A DNA stretch of 47,418 nt from an uncultured Candidatus Actinomarina sp. (GTDB lineage Bacteria; Actinomycetota; Acidimicrobiia; Actinomarinales; Actinomarinaceae). Of the stretch, positions 27,298-35,108 are shown piece after piece. The stretch covers positions 1-47,418 of the forward strand of contig CACFFJ010000007.1 of NCBI GenBank assembly GCA_902565645.1, given 5' to 3'. The position numbers were made by a program, and so were the translations under genes. The notes below the pieces were generated by a model that did no database searches, was not told the DNA's origin, and saw nothing but the letters and a program-made list of their open reading frames with translations. How positions within the stretch are numbered: the stretch's first letter is position 1; every line of letters begins with the position of its first letter.

Positions 27298-27769
27298 AAT
27301 TTCCATAGTTTAAGAAAACTTTATAATTTTTACTCTTAAGAAAAGATATTGCATCTTGTAACTCATCTCTTTTTTTAGATGTAATTCTTATTGATTCATT
27401 TTGAATTGAACTTTGTAATTTTTTTGAAAAATCCTTTAAATCTTTTACTATAATTTTTGACATTTCTTTATCTAACCCAGATTTCAATGTATATTCCCTC
27501 TTAACCTCAGAAGGAGTTTGCTCATCAGAAAAATTACTTAAAAATTTTATTGAAACATTCCTTTTTGCAAATTTCTCTCTTAAAACTTGATCAGCAGCTT
27601 GTAGCCTTTCTTCAGTATTACTTTTTAACAAAATTATTTCATTTGAAAAATTTACTGATGTATTTGTATTTTTAAAATCATATCTATTAACTATCTCTCT
27701 ATTCATTTGATCAATTGCATTAGTAACTTCTTGTTGATTGAACTCTGATGTTATATCAAAACTTGGCAT
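27287..27769 (-). CDS. yajQ: YajQ-family nucleotide-binding protein
   Basis: YajQ proteins have two ferredoxin-like folds and bind nucleotides; some proteobacterial members bind cyclic di-GMP, and the actinobacterial role is not known. The 160-residue sequence matches throughout: PSFDITSEFNQQEVTNAIDQ, NRYDFKNTN, ERLQAADQVLREKFAKR, LKSGLDKEMSKIIVKDLKD and the C-terminal RDELQDAISFLKSK followed by the usual NYGNFRD-type ending. A strong AAAGGAG lies four bases before the ATG, in contrast with the leaderless genes nearby. Confidence 0.94.
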   Translation of the reverse strand: MPSFDITSEFNQQEVTNAIDQMNREIVNRYDFKNTNTSVNFSNEIILLKSNTEERLQAADQVLREKFAKRNVSIKFLSNFSDEQTPSEVKREYTLKSGLDKEMSKIIVKDLKDFSKKLQSSIQNESIRITSKKRDELQDAISFLKSKNYKVFLNYGNFRD

Positions 27770-27796
27770 TATGCTCCTTTACTTATAACTTTAAAC

Positions 27797-28243
27797 TTAT
27801 TCTTCATAATTTTGCCTTAGATATTCATAAGAAACTATAGAAACAGCATTAGCAAGATTGATACTCCTAGAATTACTATTCATAGGAATTGTTAATGTGT
27901 TATTACTATTTTCAAGAATATCTTTTGGTAAACCAATAGACTCAGGACCAAAAACAAAATGAGTGTATTTTTTAAGCTCTACATCCCATATATTTTTATC
28001 ACCTTTTGTAGATAAGTATGCAATATTTTCTATAGTGACATCTTCTTCGAACTCACTCCAATTTTCATACATAGAAACAGTTGCTAAATCGTGATAATCT
28101 AATCCAGCTCTTCTAATTTTATTTTCTTGAAAATTAAAACCTAATGGTTTAATTATATTTAAAGGCAAGCCTGTATTAGCAGACAATCTTATACATGCAC
28201 CTACATTTCCAGCTATTTCAGGTTGATAAAGAACAATCTCCAC
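27797..28243 (-). CDS. trmL: tRNA (cytidine/uridine-2'-O-)-methyltransferase TrmL
   Basis: TrmL is a SPOUT-class enzyme that methylates the ribose of the wobble base in Leu tRNAs with CAA and UAA anticodons. The 148-residue protein has the family opening EIVLYQPEIAGNVGACIRL, the PLGFNFQENKIRRAGLDYHD segment, FGPESIGLPKDI and the knot motif SRSINLANAVSIVSYE. A target, tRNA-Leu(CAA), is encoded at 7970-8051. The start is GTG at 28243, exactly 6 bases after a perfect TATAAT on the minus strand, so the message is probably leaderless. Confidence 0.94.
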   Translation of the reverse strand: MEIVLYQPEIAGNVGACIRLSANTGLPLNIIKPLGFNFQENKIRRAGLDYHDLATVSMYENWSEFEEDVTIENIAYLSTKGDKNIWDVELKKYTHFVFGPESIGLPKDILENSNNTLTIPMNSNSRSINLANAVSIVSYEYLRQNYEE

Positions 28244-28249
28244 ATAGTA

Positions 28250-28255
28250 ATTATA
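28250..28255 (-). promoter_or_regulatory. -10 hexamer for trmL (TATAAT)
   Basis: A consensus TATAAT on the minus strand is followed by six bases (TACTAT) and the trmL GTG. It faces the promoter of the divergent acyltransferase gene within a 51-base gap. Confidence 0.55.
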
Positions 28256-28281
28256 TTCCTATTGAATAGTCATAAGGCATG

Positions 28282-28287
28282 TAAAAT
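28282..28287 (+). promoter_or_regulatory. -10 hexamer for acyltransferase gene (TAAAAT)
   Basis: TAAAAT is followed by seven bases (ATAAATT) and the GTG at 28295. The 16 bases at 28279-28294 are identical to those just before the ferredoxin gene on the other strand (32464-32449). Confidence 0.5.
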
Positions 28288-28294
28288 ATAAATT

Positions 28295-29857
28295 GTGAAG
28301 CAAGTAATAAATTTATTTTTTCCTAGTTTTAGTAGCTTTAAAAATGTTTTTAAAGAAGCTAATAATACATCTGTATCAAGAGAAAGGTTTATAGATTTTT
28401 TAAAAGTAATCGGCTTATTGATGATTATTTTTAATACTAAGTATCTACTTGAGTTAGAAAAATCAGCAGGTGAACTATTAATTTTTAATAATTCATTTAC
28501 AGAATCATATAAAACTTCATTTACTTGGTATACAACTGGTATCTCTCTATTCTTTTTTTCAACTGGATTTACAAATAAAATTGCTTGGTATTCAAATGTT
28601 GGAAAAGACGGTAGTCAATGGAAATTTTTGACTGATAGGGTAAATAGTTTTATGGGGCCAGTCTTAGTTTGGATTACTACAATCACTGTCTTGTTAAATC
28701 TATTTTCAAAAGAGTTAAATTTTCCTCTCTATTTAACAAACCAGGAAGATGGGATTATTACATTAACAGAATTTTTAATGTGGCCGCTATGGATAGTTTC
28801 CATTTATATGGTTGTTGTAGTATTTTGTCCTTTAACTATTTATCTTCACAAAAAAAATCCATATCTAACTACAGTTGTTTTAATCTTTTTAACAATTGCT
28901 ATTGATACTATTGATTTCTCTATATCTCTTTCATATCTTAAGCTTTTTAATTACCTTTTATTTTGGTTAACGATTCATCAATTAGGATATTTTTTTGCAG
29001 ATGGAAAATTGTTTGAATTTAAATCATCAATATTTATAACTGTATCTTTAGTTTCATATGTATATTTACATTATAAATTTGCAACAACAAACGAATTTAT
29101 GTCAGTATCTGGATACAGATTAACATCCTTAAGTAATGAAGATCCTCCAACTATTTATTATTTAATTTCATCAATAGGGTTATTAGCTATATTATTATTT
29201 TTTAGAAAATCATTTGAAAAAATATTAAATGGAAAAAAAACCTGGTTATTTTTTAGTTTTATCCACTCAAATATCTACACAATATTTCTATGGCATGTTT
29301 TTATTTATTTTATTGTTTATATTTTTAATCTCGAAGTATATTTATATCCAATTTTAATAATTGCAACAGTATTATTATTTGGTAATTACGAAAGAAAAAT
29401 ATTTAAACTTTCTACAAAATTAGTTCAACGTGTTAATCCATTACAACCTTGGCCAACACCAATAAAGGCTAAGTTGTCTTATGGTAATTTTATATTATCC
29501 TGGATTTCTTCTTTGTTAATTTTAATTGGTACTCTTCAAATCACATTAGGGGGAGTGGGTATCTCAGGCTTCTTCTCATTAAGAGATTTTTACTTTTTAA
29601 CTAGCAATACATTTGAAGCATTTATTAAATTATTTACTGGTATTGTTTTGTTAAATGTAACTATTAGAAAAATAGATTTAAAAAATAGAATTCTTTTATT
29701 TGCTGCAATAATACAAGTAGGTACTTTAATGTTGAGAAATTACCAATATTCTACAATTACTACCTATGAGCTTTATTTCTCTCTATTTCTAATAACTTTA
29801 TTTATACTCTTAGTAATTCTTAATCGTAACGATACTAATAAGAAGATAGTCAAATAA
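28295..29857 (+). CDS. Acyltransferase-3 (OafA-like) membrane protein
   Basis: A 520-residue integral membrane protein with about twelve hydrophobic helices. The segment RFIDFLKVIGLLMIIFNTKY near residue 30 resembles the first helix of acyltransferase-3 proteins, and FIHSNIYTIFLWHVFIYF near 325 resembles the family's late 'tYxiYLwH' helix. The usual H near the end of the first helix appears as N-T-K here, so catalytic competence is uncertain. Likely substrates are cell-envelope sugars or lipids. GTG start 7 bases after a TAAAAT hexamer; the AI-2E-type gene follows 2 bases later. Confidence 0.72.
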   Translation: MKQVINLFFPSFSSFKNVFKEANNTSVSRERFIDFLKVIGLLMIIFNTKYLLELEKSAGELLIFNNSFTESYKTSFTWYTTGISLFFFSTGFTNKIAWYSNVGKDGSQWKFLTDRVNSFMGPVLVWITTITVLLNLFSKELNFPLYLTNQEDGIITLTEFLMWPLWIVSIYMVVVVFCPLTIYLHKKNPYLTTVVLIFLTIAIDTIDFSISLSYLKLFNYLLFWLTIHQLGYFFADGKLFEFKSSIFITVSLVSYVYLHYKFATTNEFMSVSGYRLTSLSNEDPPTIYYLISSIGLLAILLFFRKSFEKILNGKKTWLFFSFIHSNIYTIFLWHVFIYFIVYIFNLEVYLYPILIIATVLLFGNYERKIFKLSTKLVQRVNPLQPWPTPIKAKLSYGNFILSWISSLLILIGTLQITLGGVGISGFFSLRDFYFLTSNTFEAFIKLFTGIVLLNVTIRKIDLKNRILLFAAIIQVGTLMLRNYQYSTITTYELYFSLFLITLFILLVILNRNDTNKKIVK

Positions 29858-29859
29858 TT

Positions 29860-30894
29860 ATGAACATCCCTAAAGGTGAGACAAGACAGGAGCTGCTAAA
29901 TAAAGCATTTTTATATTTAGTTGTTATAAGTTTATCTGTAATTATTTTTCTAAAAGTAAGGACTTTAGTATTTGATTTATTTGTTGCCATCGTTCTTGCT
30001 GTTTTAGCGGAGCCAGTGGTACACAGATTATCAAAAAAAATTAATAGAAAAACAAGCGCTTTGGTAACAGTTGGAATGATACTTTTAGTTATTGGTGCAA
30101 CTTTCTTTTCTATAATTCCAATTATGTTTCAAGAGATATATTTTCTATCTTCCCAACTTCCAACCTATTTTGACAATTTTATAACTTATTTAAATGTAGA
30201 AGGTTTTGCTGTATCAAGTCAATCATTGGATTTAGAATCACAGTTTAATACTTTTATTAAAGATTACGGAAGCACAGTAGGATCTAGCGTAGTTTTTGCC
30301 GGACAAGGTTTATTGAGAACTCTAGGCCATATATTCATAATATTTTTCTTTACATATTATTTAATTAGTGAAGGTGATGGTTGGAGAGTCAAGTTAAAAG
30401 AATCTTTACCTGATAATATATCTAACTCTATTGATCAAGTTTGGACCATAGGAGTATCTAAAGCTGGAGGATTTATAGTTGCAAAAGTAATACTTGGAGT
30501 ATTAGCAAGTATTGTTTTATCTGTTGCTTTTTTGATTATTGGATTACCTTCTCCTATAGCTTTAGGAGTATCTGCTGGAATTCTTTCTCAGTTAATTCCA
30601 GTAGTAGGTACTTTTTTAGGAGGACTGGTTCCGTTTATAGCATCAATTTCTTTAGGAACAACTGCAATGATTGCTACAGTTGCTGTTTTAATGATTTACC
30701 AAGTAATTGAAAACTATTTTATTAGTCCAAAAGTAACAAAATCAACAATGGAGATACATCCCGCTATAGCCGTATTCTCAACTTTATTTGGAGCTTATAC
30801 TTTAGGTGGAGTTGGTGCAATTCTTGCTTTGCCTGTAGCAGCTACCATACAAGGTGTATTAGGAACGATAATTGAAAATAGAAAAAATGGATGA
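29860..30894 (+). CDS. AI-2E/PerM family permease (UPF0118)
   Basis: A 344-residue membrane protein of the AI-2E transporter family. It has the typical pattern: two N-terminal helices (YLVVISLSVIIFLKVRT; FDLFVAIVLAVLAEPVV), the PVVHRLSKKINRK loop, a soluble region, then glycine-rich helices with ILSQLIPVVGTFLGGLVPF, VIENYFISPKVTKSTMEIHP and GGVGAILALPVAATIQ. Members export autoinducer-2 or act as ion/proton exchangers, and the substrate is not predictable. Its 3' end overlaps the next small membrane gene by 8 bases (ATGGATGA). Confidence 0.93.
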   Translation: MNIPKGETRQELLNKAFLYLVVISLSVIIFLKVRTLVFDLFVAIVLAVLAEPVVHRLSKKINRKTSALVTVGMILLVIGATFFSIIPIMFQEIYFLSSQLPTYFDNFITYLNVEGFAVSSQSLDLESQFNTFIKDYGSTVGSSVVFAGQGLLRTLGHIFIIFFFTYYLISEGDGWRVKLKESLPDNISNSIDQVWTIGVSKAGGFIVAKVILGVLASIVLSVAFLIIGLPSPIALGVSAGILSQLIPVVGTFLGGLVPFIASISLGTTAMIATVAVLMIYQVIENYFISPKVTKSTMEIHPAIAVFSTLFGAYTLGGVGAILALPVAATIQGVLGTIIENRKNG

Positions 30895-31180
30895 TTTTTT
30901 CAACCTACCAAGTAACGCAGTTAAAACTGTAGATAAATTACTACAAAATTTTAAGGAAGAAACAGTTGATGAAGTTGATAAATCATTTAAAAACTTAAAG
31001 AAAAACTTCAAAGCAGGAAATTATTTAGCTATATCAATGTTTTTTATAATTATTGGTATTTCTTCAATACTTTCGCAATATTTCAATACAAACTACTTTT
31101 TACAAGCTATGAGTTATTTTGCAATGGCATTTTTGTGCATTGTTACGTTCAGCATAATTATTTGGAGAATTCTAAAATGA
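30887..31180 (+). CDS. Small two-helix membrane protein (97 aa), unknown
   Basis: The family is not recognised. About 45 hydrophilic, probably helical residues (VDKLLQNFKEETVDEVDKSF) are followed by two membrane helices (YLAISMFFIIIGISSILSQYF and AMSYFAMAFLCIVTFSIIIW). The layout resembles small phage-holin-like or DUF-type accessory membrane proteins, but nothing specific. I use the ATG at 30887, overlapping the AI-2E-type gene by 8 bases, over a TTG five codons earlier. The stop overlaps the next start in ATGA. Confidence 0.65.
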   Translation: MDDFFNLPSNAVKTVDKLLQNFKEETVDEVDKSFKNLKKNFKAGNYLAISMFFIIIGISSILSQYFNTNYFLQAMSYFAMAFLCIVTFSIIIWRILK

Positions 31181-31329
31181 ATGATTTCAAGTCTGAATAT
31201 AATAATTTAAAAAGTTCTATAAATTCGGAAAATTCAAAATTAGTATCTTTTTTAATATTTGGTATTTTAATAGGTAGAATTATTGAAAAATATAGACGAT
31301 TCAAAAAAAAATTTAAAAGAAAAAAATGA
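31177..31329 (+). CDS. Single-helix membrane protein (50 aa), unknown
   Basis: A 50-residue protein: a hydrophilic start (NDFKSEYNNLKSSINSE), one hydrophobic helix (LVSFLIFGILIGRII) and a very basic end (RRFKKKFKRKK), predicting a cytoplasmic C-terminus. It resembles YtxH-like anchors in layout only. The ATG overlaps the previous stop in ATGA and the stop overlaps the next ATG in ATGA, so it sits inside a coupled chain behind the AI-2E-type gene. Function unknown. Confidence 0.58.
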   Translation: MNDFKSEYNNLKSSINSENSKLVSFLIFGILIGRIIEKYRRFKKKFKRKK

Positions 31330-31415
31330 ATAGAACATTACAAAAATTTATAGCAATAGCTATTACTGCTGGAGTAGCATTTTCTACGATAGCTTACTTT
31401 TTACTCCTTCTTTAA
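31326..31415 (+). CDS. 29-residue single-helix micro-protein
   Basis: An ATG in the ATGA overlap with the preceding stop opens a 29-residue frame: NRTLQKF, then an uninterrupted hydrophobic helix (IAIAITAGVAFSTIAYFLLLL), and a TAA. It is a membrane micro-protein candidate. Support comes from coupling, the clean positive-inside helix and the lack of any other gene in these 90 bases; against it stands the very small size. trmI begins 6 bases after its stop. Confidence 0.5.
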   Translation: MNRTLQKFIAIAITAGVAFSTIAYFLLLL

Positions 31416-31421
31416 AATATT

Positions 31422-32195
31422 GTGAAGTTTGAAAACTCATTAGTTGTAATTAAATCAAACAATCAAAAATATTTAGCAGTTCTTAAAGAAGGTGGTGAAT
31501 TTGTAACAGATAATGGCAAGATAGAATACAATCAAATAACAAATTTACCTTCAATAATCAAATCTTCAACTGGAGATGACTTTAAAATTTATTCACCATC
31601 ATATAAAGAATTTGTATTACTAATGAAAAGAGGACCTCAAATTATTTATCCTAAAGATGTAGGACAAATAATAATAGAAGGAAATATTGTTAATGACTCA
31701 AAAGTACTTGAAATGGGTACTGGATCTGGAGCTTTAACACTTTATTTAATTCTTATTTTGGGAGATAAAGGTAAGTTGATTTCCTTAGATGTCGATGATA
31801 AAAACCAATATAGAGCTAAAAAGACAATTGAAAGATATCTATCTACATTTAATAATGAATTCAAATATAATCTTAAGCTGATTAATTCTGATTTAGTTAA
31901 TTTTAAATATTCAGATATTGATGAAAAGGTGGATGTTATTATTACTGATTTGCCTGAACCTTGGAAATTTTTTGATTTTAATAAAATAGAACATGAAATT
32001 ACTTGGGTTTCATATTTACCATCTATTACGCAAGTAGAGAAATTAACACGTAGATTGCATGATAATTATTTTGAAAATATAGAAGTAAAAGAAATATTAG
32101 AAAGATCATGGATTGTAAAAGATAAAATAATACGACCTATGAACGAAATGGTAGGGCATACAGGGTTTATTGTATCAGGAAGGCTAATTAGTTAG
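31422..32195 (+). CDS. trmI: tRNA (adenine-N1-)-methyltransferase (m1A58)
   Basis: TrmI makes 1-methyladenosine at tRNA position 58. The 257-residue protein has a short N-terminal domain and a Rossmann methyltransferase domain with MKRGPQIIYPKD, the SAM-binding EMGTGSGALTL, the DLPEPW motif and the family C-terminus RPMNEMVGHTGFIVSGR. I take the GTG at 31422. In Actinobacteria trmI normally stands beside mpa and the Pup-proteasome operon; here a ferredoxin gene and pafB follow instead. It converges on the ferredoxin gene with a 4-base gap. Confidence 0.95.
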   Translation: MKFENSLVVIKSNNQKYLAVLKEGGEFVTDNGKIEYNQITNLPSIIKSSTGDDFKIYSPSYKEFVLLMKRGPQIIYPKDVGQIIIEGNIVNDSKVLEMGTGSGALTLYLILILGDKGKLISLDVDDKNQYRAKKTIERYLSTFNNEFKYNLKLINSDLVNFKYSDIDEKVDVIITDLPEPWKFFDFNKIEHEITWVSYLPSITQVEKLTRRLHDNYFENIEVKEILERSWIVKDKIIRPMNEMVGHTGFIVSGRLIS

Positions 32196-32199
32196 GATT

Positions 32200-32448
32200 T
32201 CAATCTGGTTCGATCATTATACATTCACCAGGACACTCTTCAGCTGATTCAATAACAGCTTCTTCTTGACCTTTAGGAACAACAGCTACACCCTCAGCAC
32301 CTTCAACGTTACCATTTTCTTTGGAATAGATTTTGTCACCTTCTTTTACATAAAAAAGGCCATCATCTAGTCCTACAAAAACATCAGGTGCAATCTCTTC
32401 ACAAAGACCATCTCCTGTGCATAAATCTTGATCTATCCATACTTTCAT
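32200..32448 (-). CDS. Single-cluster ferredoxin
   Basis: An acidic 82-residue ferredoxin. Cysteines are at 10, 16, 72 and 76 (CTGDGLC and CPGEC). In the first motif the position between the two cysteines that could hold another ligand is aspartate 13, the pattern of [3Fe-4S] or Asp-ligated [4Fe-4S] ferredoxins common in Actinobacteria. Its redox partner is unknown. The ATG is 7 bases after a TAAAAT hexamer and shares 16 upstream bases with the acyltransferase gene. It is divergent from pafB. Confidence 0.9.
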   Translation of the reverse strand: MKVWIDQDLCTGDGLCEEIAPDVFVGLDDGLFYVKEGDKIYSKENGNVEGAEGVAVVPKGQEEAVIESAEECPGECIMIEPD

Positions 32449-32559
32449 AATTTATATTTTACATTAATTAAGCTATACACAAATATATGTTAATAAATTT
32501 ATATTAAATTATTTGTAGAATACATATATGCATAAAAAACATAATAATTTAATTATTTA
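32449..32559. other. Largest intergenic gap: divergent ferredoxin/pafB control region
   Basis: These 111 bases are the longest non-coding stretch in the window and are very AT-rich. They carry the ferredoxin -10 (32456-32461). Towards pafB there is a possible TAATTT hexamer at 32545-32550, 9 bases before the ATG, and no Shine-Dalgarno sequence. A 7-base inverted repeat (ACAAATA at 32479, TATTTGT at 32510) is present but could be chance at this base composition. Confidence 0.4.
32456..32461 (-). promoter_or_regulatory. -10 hexamer for ferredoxin gene (TAAAAT)
   Basis: On the minus strand TAAAAT is followed by seven bases (ATAAATT) and the ferredoxin ATG. The geometry and sequence are identical to the acyltransferase promoter at 28282-28287. 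Confidence 0.5.
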
Positions 32560-33387
32560 ATGAAAAATGTAATAAAGAGATGTATTACTTTACTAACTTT
32601 ATTTAATGAAGAATCTTCTCAGATCAGCACAGAATATATAAAAGATAACATAAAAGCATATAGAAACCTATCAGAGTCTGCATTTAAAAGATCATTCGAA
32701 AGAGATAAAGTTCTTTTAAGGGAAATGGGGTACAACCTAGATTACATCAATGATAAATGGTCTATAAATGAGGGATATAATCTATCAGGAACAGCAGTTA
32801 TTAATGAAATTAAAAAGGATGAAAAAATAGAATTTGATAAATTTATAAATACATATCATATTATAAAAAATTATGTGAATTCAAATACTGGAACAAAAAA
32901 TAGCATAATAGATATATCTAAATTAAATGATGCAATTAAAAATAGAAAAAGAGTATCTTTCATTTATCAAAATAAGTTGAGAAAAGTATATCCAATGGGG
33001 ATAAAACTTTTCAATAATAGCTGGTATCTTGGTGCGGAAGATAATAATAAACTAAAAACATTTAGTTTAAATAAAATTAATAATTTAAAAATAGGCAATA
33101 AATCTGAATTACATGATAAGGATTATAAAAAAATTAAATTTTCATGGGAAAATAAAGATTATCAAATAATAATTAAATTAAATCTTAAAAAGGAATTATA
33201 TTTAATTAATAAAAACATATTTAACCATTCAATAATTTCAAAAAATCAAAAAAACAATATATTAAAGTTAGAGATTAGTACTTATGATGTTTACGGACTT
33301 TTAAAGTTCTTACTTTTAACAAATCCAGAAAAAATAACTTTAAACAAAAAAGGTAAAAAATTATTACTTGAGGCTCTAAATGACTAA
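32560..33387 (+). CDS. pafB: WYL-domain transcription factor PafB-like
   Basis: PafB and PafC together activate a RecA/LexA-independent DNA-damage response in mycobacteria. The 275-residue protein has an N-terminal winged-helix region with the family segment FERDKVLLREMGYNL near residue 46 and a WYL domain near 130-180 (RVSFIYQNKLRKVYPMGI, NSWYLGAEDN, KTFSLNKINNL), followed by the WCX C-terminal extension. The longest intergenic gap lies just upstream. The stop overlaps pafC by 8 bases (ATGACTAA). The order pafB-pafC-tatA-tatC-helY is actinobacterial. Confidence 0.88.
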   Translation: MKNVIKRCITLLTLFNEESSQISTEYIKDNIKAYRNLSESAFKRSFERDKVLLREMGYNLDYINDKWSINEGYNLSGTAVINEIKKDEKIEFDKFINTYHIIKNYVNSNTGTKNSIIDISKLNDAIKNRKRVSFIYQNKLRKVYPMGIKLFNNSWYLGAEDNNKLKTFSLNKINNLKIGNKSELHDKDYKKIKFSWENKDYQIIIKLNLKKELYLINKNIFNHSIISKNQKNNILKLEISTYDVYGLLKFLLLTNPEKITLNKKGKKLLLEALND

Positions 33388-34237
33388 AAAAATAAATTTA
33401 TCTACAGTTGGAAATTTTATTTCAATAATTAAAAATCAAGAAATTTGGCAGATTAACAAATTGTTAGAAAAATTAAATATTAATTATGATGATCTTTTAT
33501 ATTTATTAACAATACTTTCAGATATATATTCAAAAAATGGTGAATACTTTTTTGATTTCGATTTAGATAGTGAGAATAATAAAATTTTATTTTACAATTC
33601 AGTCGATATTTTTGATATTGAAACAATTACAGATTTAGAGTTGTTTAAGTTATATACACTCTTTAATACAATTGATTTACATATAGATATAGATACATTA
33701 ACAAAAAAAGATATAAACACTTTTATTAAAATTCTTAAATCTTCCTTTAAAATATATGATTTAGAAAATGAGCATGAAATTGATAATAAAAATATTAACT
33801 TAAATGAAATTACATCAATTGAATACATTAAATTAGGTAACAGTACGTCAGATTTTTATGAAGTTGAACCATTATTAATAACTTCAACCTTAGAAGGGTC
33901 TGTACTAGAAGCATTAGATCTTAATGATAAAAAAATCAAAACTTTTTTGATTAATCGTATAATCTCAATAGGTGAGAGTGTAAAAGAAGAGTCAAAAAAA
34001 AATATAAAACAAACTGAAATAGAAGTAATTTTTGAGGCAAAAGATGATAGTGTTTTATCAAAATTTAAAGAAGTTAGAAAACAAAATAATAAGTATGTAG
34101 CCAAATTTAGAAATAAAGATATAGCGATTGAGTTTTTCATAGAGAACTTTACATCCGCAAGAGTAATTTCACCAGATATAGTTAAAGTTGATGTTATAAA
34201 GAGAGTTGAATCTATTAGAGAGTTATTGAAAATATGA
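33380..34237 (+). CDS. pafC: WYL-domain transcription factor PafC-like, divergent
   Basis: The 285-residue partner of PafB. An N-terminal helical region (STVGNFISIIKN, LNINYDDLLYLLTILS) stands where PafC proteins carry a winged helix. A degenerate WYL domain follows near 165-200: YEVEPLLITSTLEGSVLEAL then KTFLINRIISI, where the tryptophan-tyrosine of WYL is replaced by S-V. Assignment rests on position directly after pafB and before tatA and on this residual pattern. It overlaps both neighbours (8 and 4 bases). It may work only as a heteromer with PafB. Confidence 0.8.
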   Translation: MTKKINLSTVGNFISIIKNQEIWQINKLLEKLNINYDDLLYLLTILSDIYSKNGEYFFDFDLDSENNKILFYNSVDIFDIETITDLELFKLYTLFNTIDLHIDIDTLTKKDINTFIKILKSSFKIYDLENEHEIDNKNINLNEITSIEYIKLGNSTSDFYEVEPLLITSTLEGSVLEALDLNDKKIKTFLINRIISIGESVKEESKKNIKQTEIEVIFEAKDDSVLSKFKEVRKQNNKYVAKFRNKDIAIEFFIENFTSARVISPDIVKVDVIKRVESIRELLKI

Positions 34238-34419
34238 GTTTTATCGAATTAATTATTATTCTGTTAATTACTTTAGGCATTGTTGACAATAAGAAATTAC
34301 GAAATTTTTACAAAATATTTAAAAATATTCAAAATGGTCCAAAGAGGGAAATTATTGGTGATGAAAGTTTAGAACAAGAATGGACATGGATAGATAGAAA
34401 CGAAAATGAGGATGAATGA
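34234..34419 (+). CDS. tatA: TatA/TatB-like translocase subunit, divergent
   Basis: A 61-residue protein with one N-terminal helix (FIELIIILLITLGIV), a lysine-rich amphipathic stretch (NKKLRNFYKIFKNIQ) and an acidic tail, in the exact slot where Actinobacteria encode tatA before tatC. The glutamate at residue 5 fits, but the usual FGPKKLP hinge is replaced by GIVDNKKL, so the Phe-Gly-Pro is missing. The assignment is therefore from layout and context. It overlaps pafC and tatC in ATGA. Confidence 0.65.
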   Translation: MSFIELIIILLITLGIVDNKKLRNFYKIFKNIQNGPKREIIGDESLEQEWTWIDRNENEDE

Positions 34420-35108
34420 AAAAACCATTTTTTGATCATTTAAAAGAATTAAATACAAGATTTTTTGTCTCTATTTCAGGTTTAATATTATTTTCAATAA
34501 TAGTTTATATAAATTATTCATATTTTTTAGACTTTTTAATAAGCCCATTAAAAGAAGCTGGTTATAGTGTTGAAAATATATTTGCAATTACCATATATGA
34601 AGGTTTTCAAGTAAAAATATCAAATGTTATTTTAATTTCATTATCATTGTTATTTCCATTGATACTTATTAATCTAGGTTTCTTTATAAAACCAGCATTA
34701 AATATTAGTTCACTGAGTTTTTATTTATATTTTATATTTTTTACTTTCTTATATTACTTTGGAATATATTCTGCATTAACCATAAGCCATGTTGGTATTG
34801 AATTTTTATTATCATTTAATGAAAACGAAATTTTACTTAGATCACAAAATTATTTTCAATTCATAATAAGGATCGCTTTACTCTTTGGTATTTCATTTCA
34901 GTTCCCTCTACTAATACTTTTTCTTCTAAATAAGAACATTATCAAAGTTCATTTTTTTACTGAGAACAGGTCTGAATTGTTTATTTTTATTCTTATAATA
35001 TCAGCAGTAATAACACCAACAGGAGATCCTATTACTTTGTTTGTTTTTGCTATACCAATGTATCTATTAGTTGAGATTATGATTTATTTACATAAAAAAA
35101 CAAAATAG
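34416..35108 (+). CDS. tatC: Sec-independent translocase TatC
   Basis: TatC is the twin-arginine signal receptor of the Tat pathway. Six hydrophobic helices are seen in 230 residues. The opening FFDHLKELNTRFF keeps the glutamate (residue 11) of the usual HLxELRxR but replaces the first arginine with asparagine. The cytoplasmic loop FIKPALNISS has serine at the position of E. coli Glu103, a residue important for signal-peptide binding. The late motif VITPTGDPITLFVFAIPM is conserved. The stop shares one base with the helY GTG. Confidence 0.9.
   Translation: MKKPFFDHLKELNTRFFVSISGLILFSIIVYINYSYFLDFLISPLKEAGYSVENIFAITIYEGFQVKISNVILISLSLLFPLILINLGFFIKPALNISSLSFYLYFIFFTFLYYFGIYSALTISHVGIEFLLSFNENEILLRSQNYFQFIIRIALLFGISFQFPLLILFLLNKNIIKVHFFTENRSELFIFILIISAVITPTGDPITLFVFAIPMYLLVEIMIYLHKKTK

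Noticed and set aside
32479-32516. 7-base inverted repeat (ACAAATA...TATTTGT) as a PafBC or autoregulatory operator
   Set aside because: The arms do not extend, the spacer is 24 bases, and such repeats are expected by chance in sequence this AT-rich. No TTGTC-type PafBC promoter element was found in front of the repair genes.
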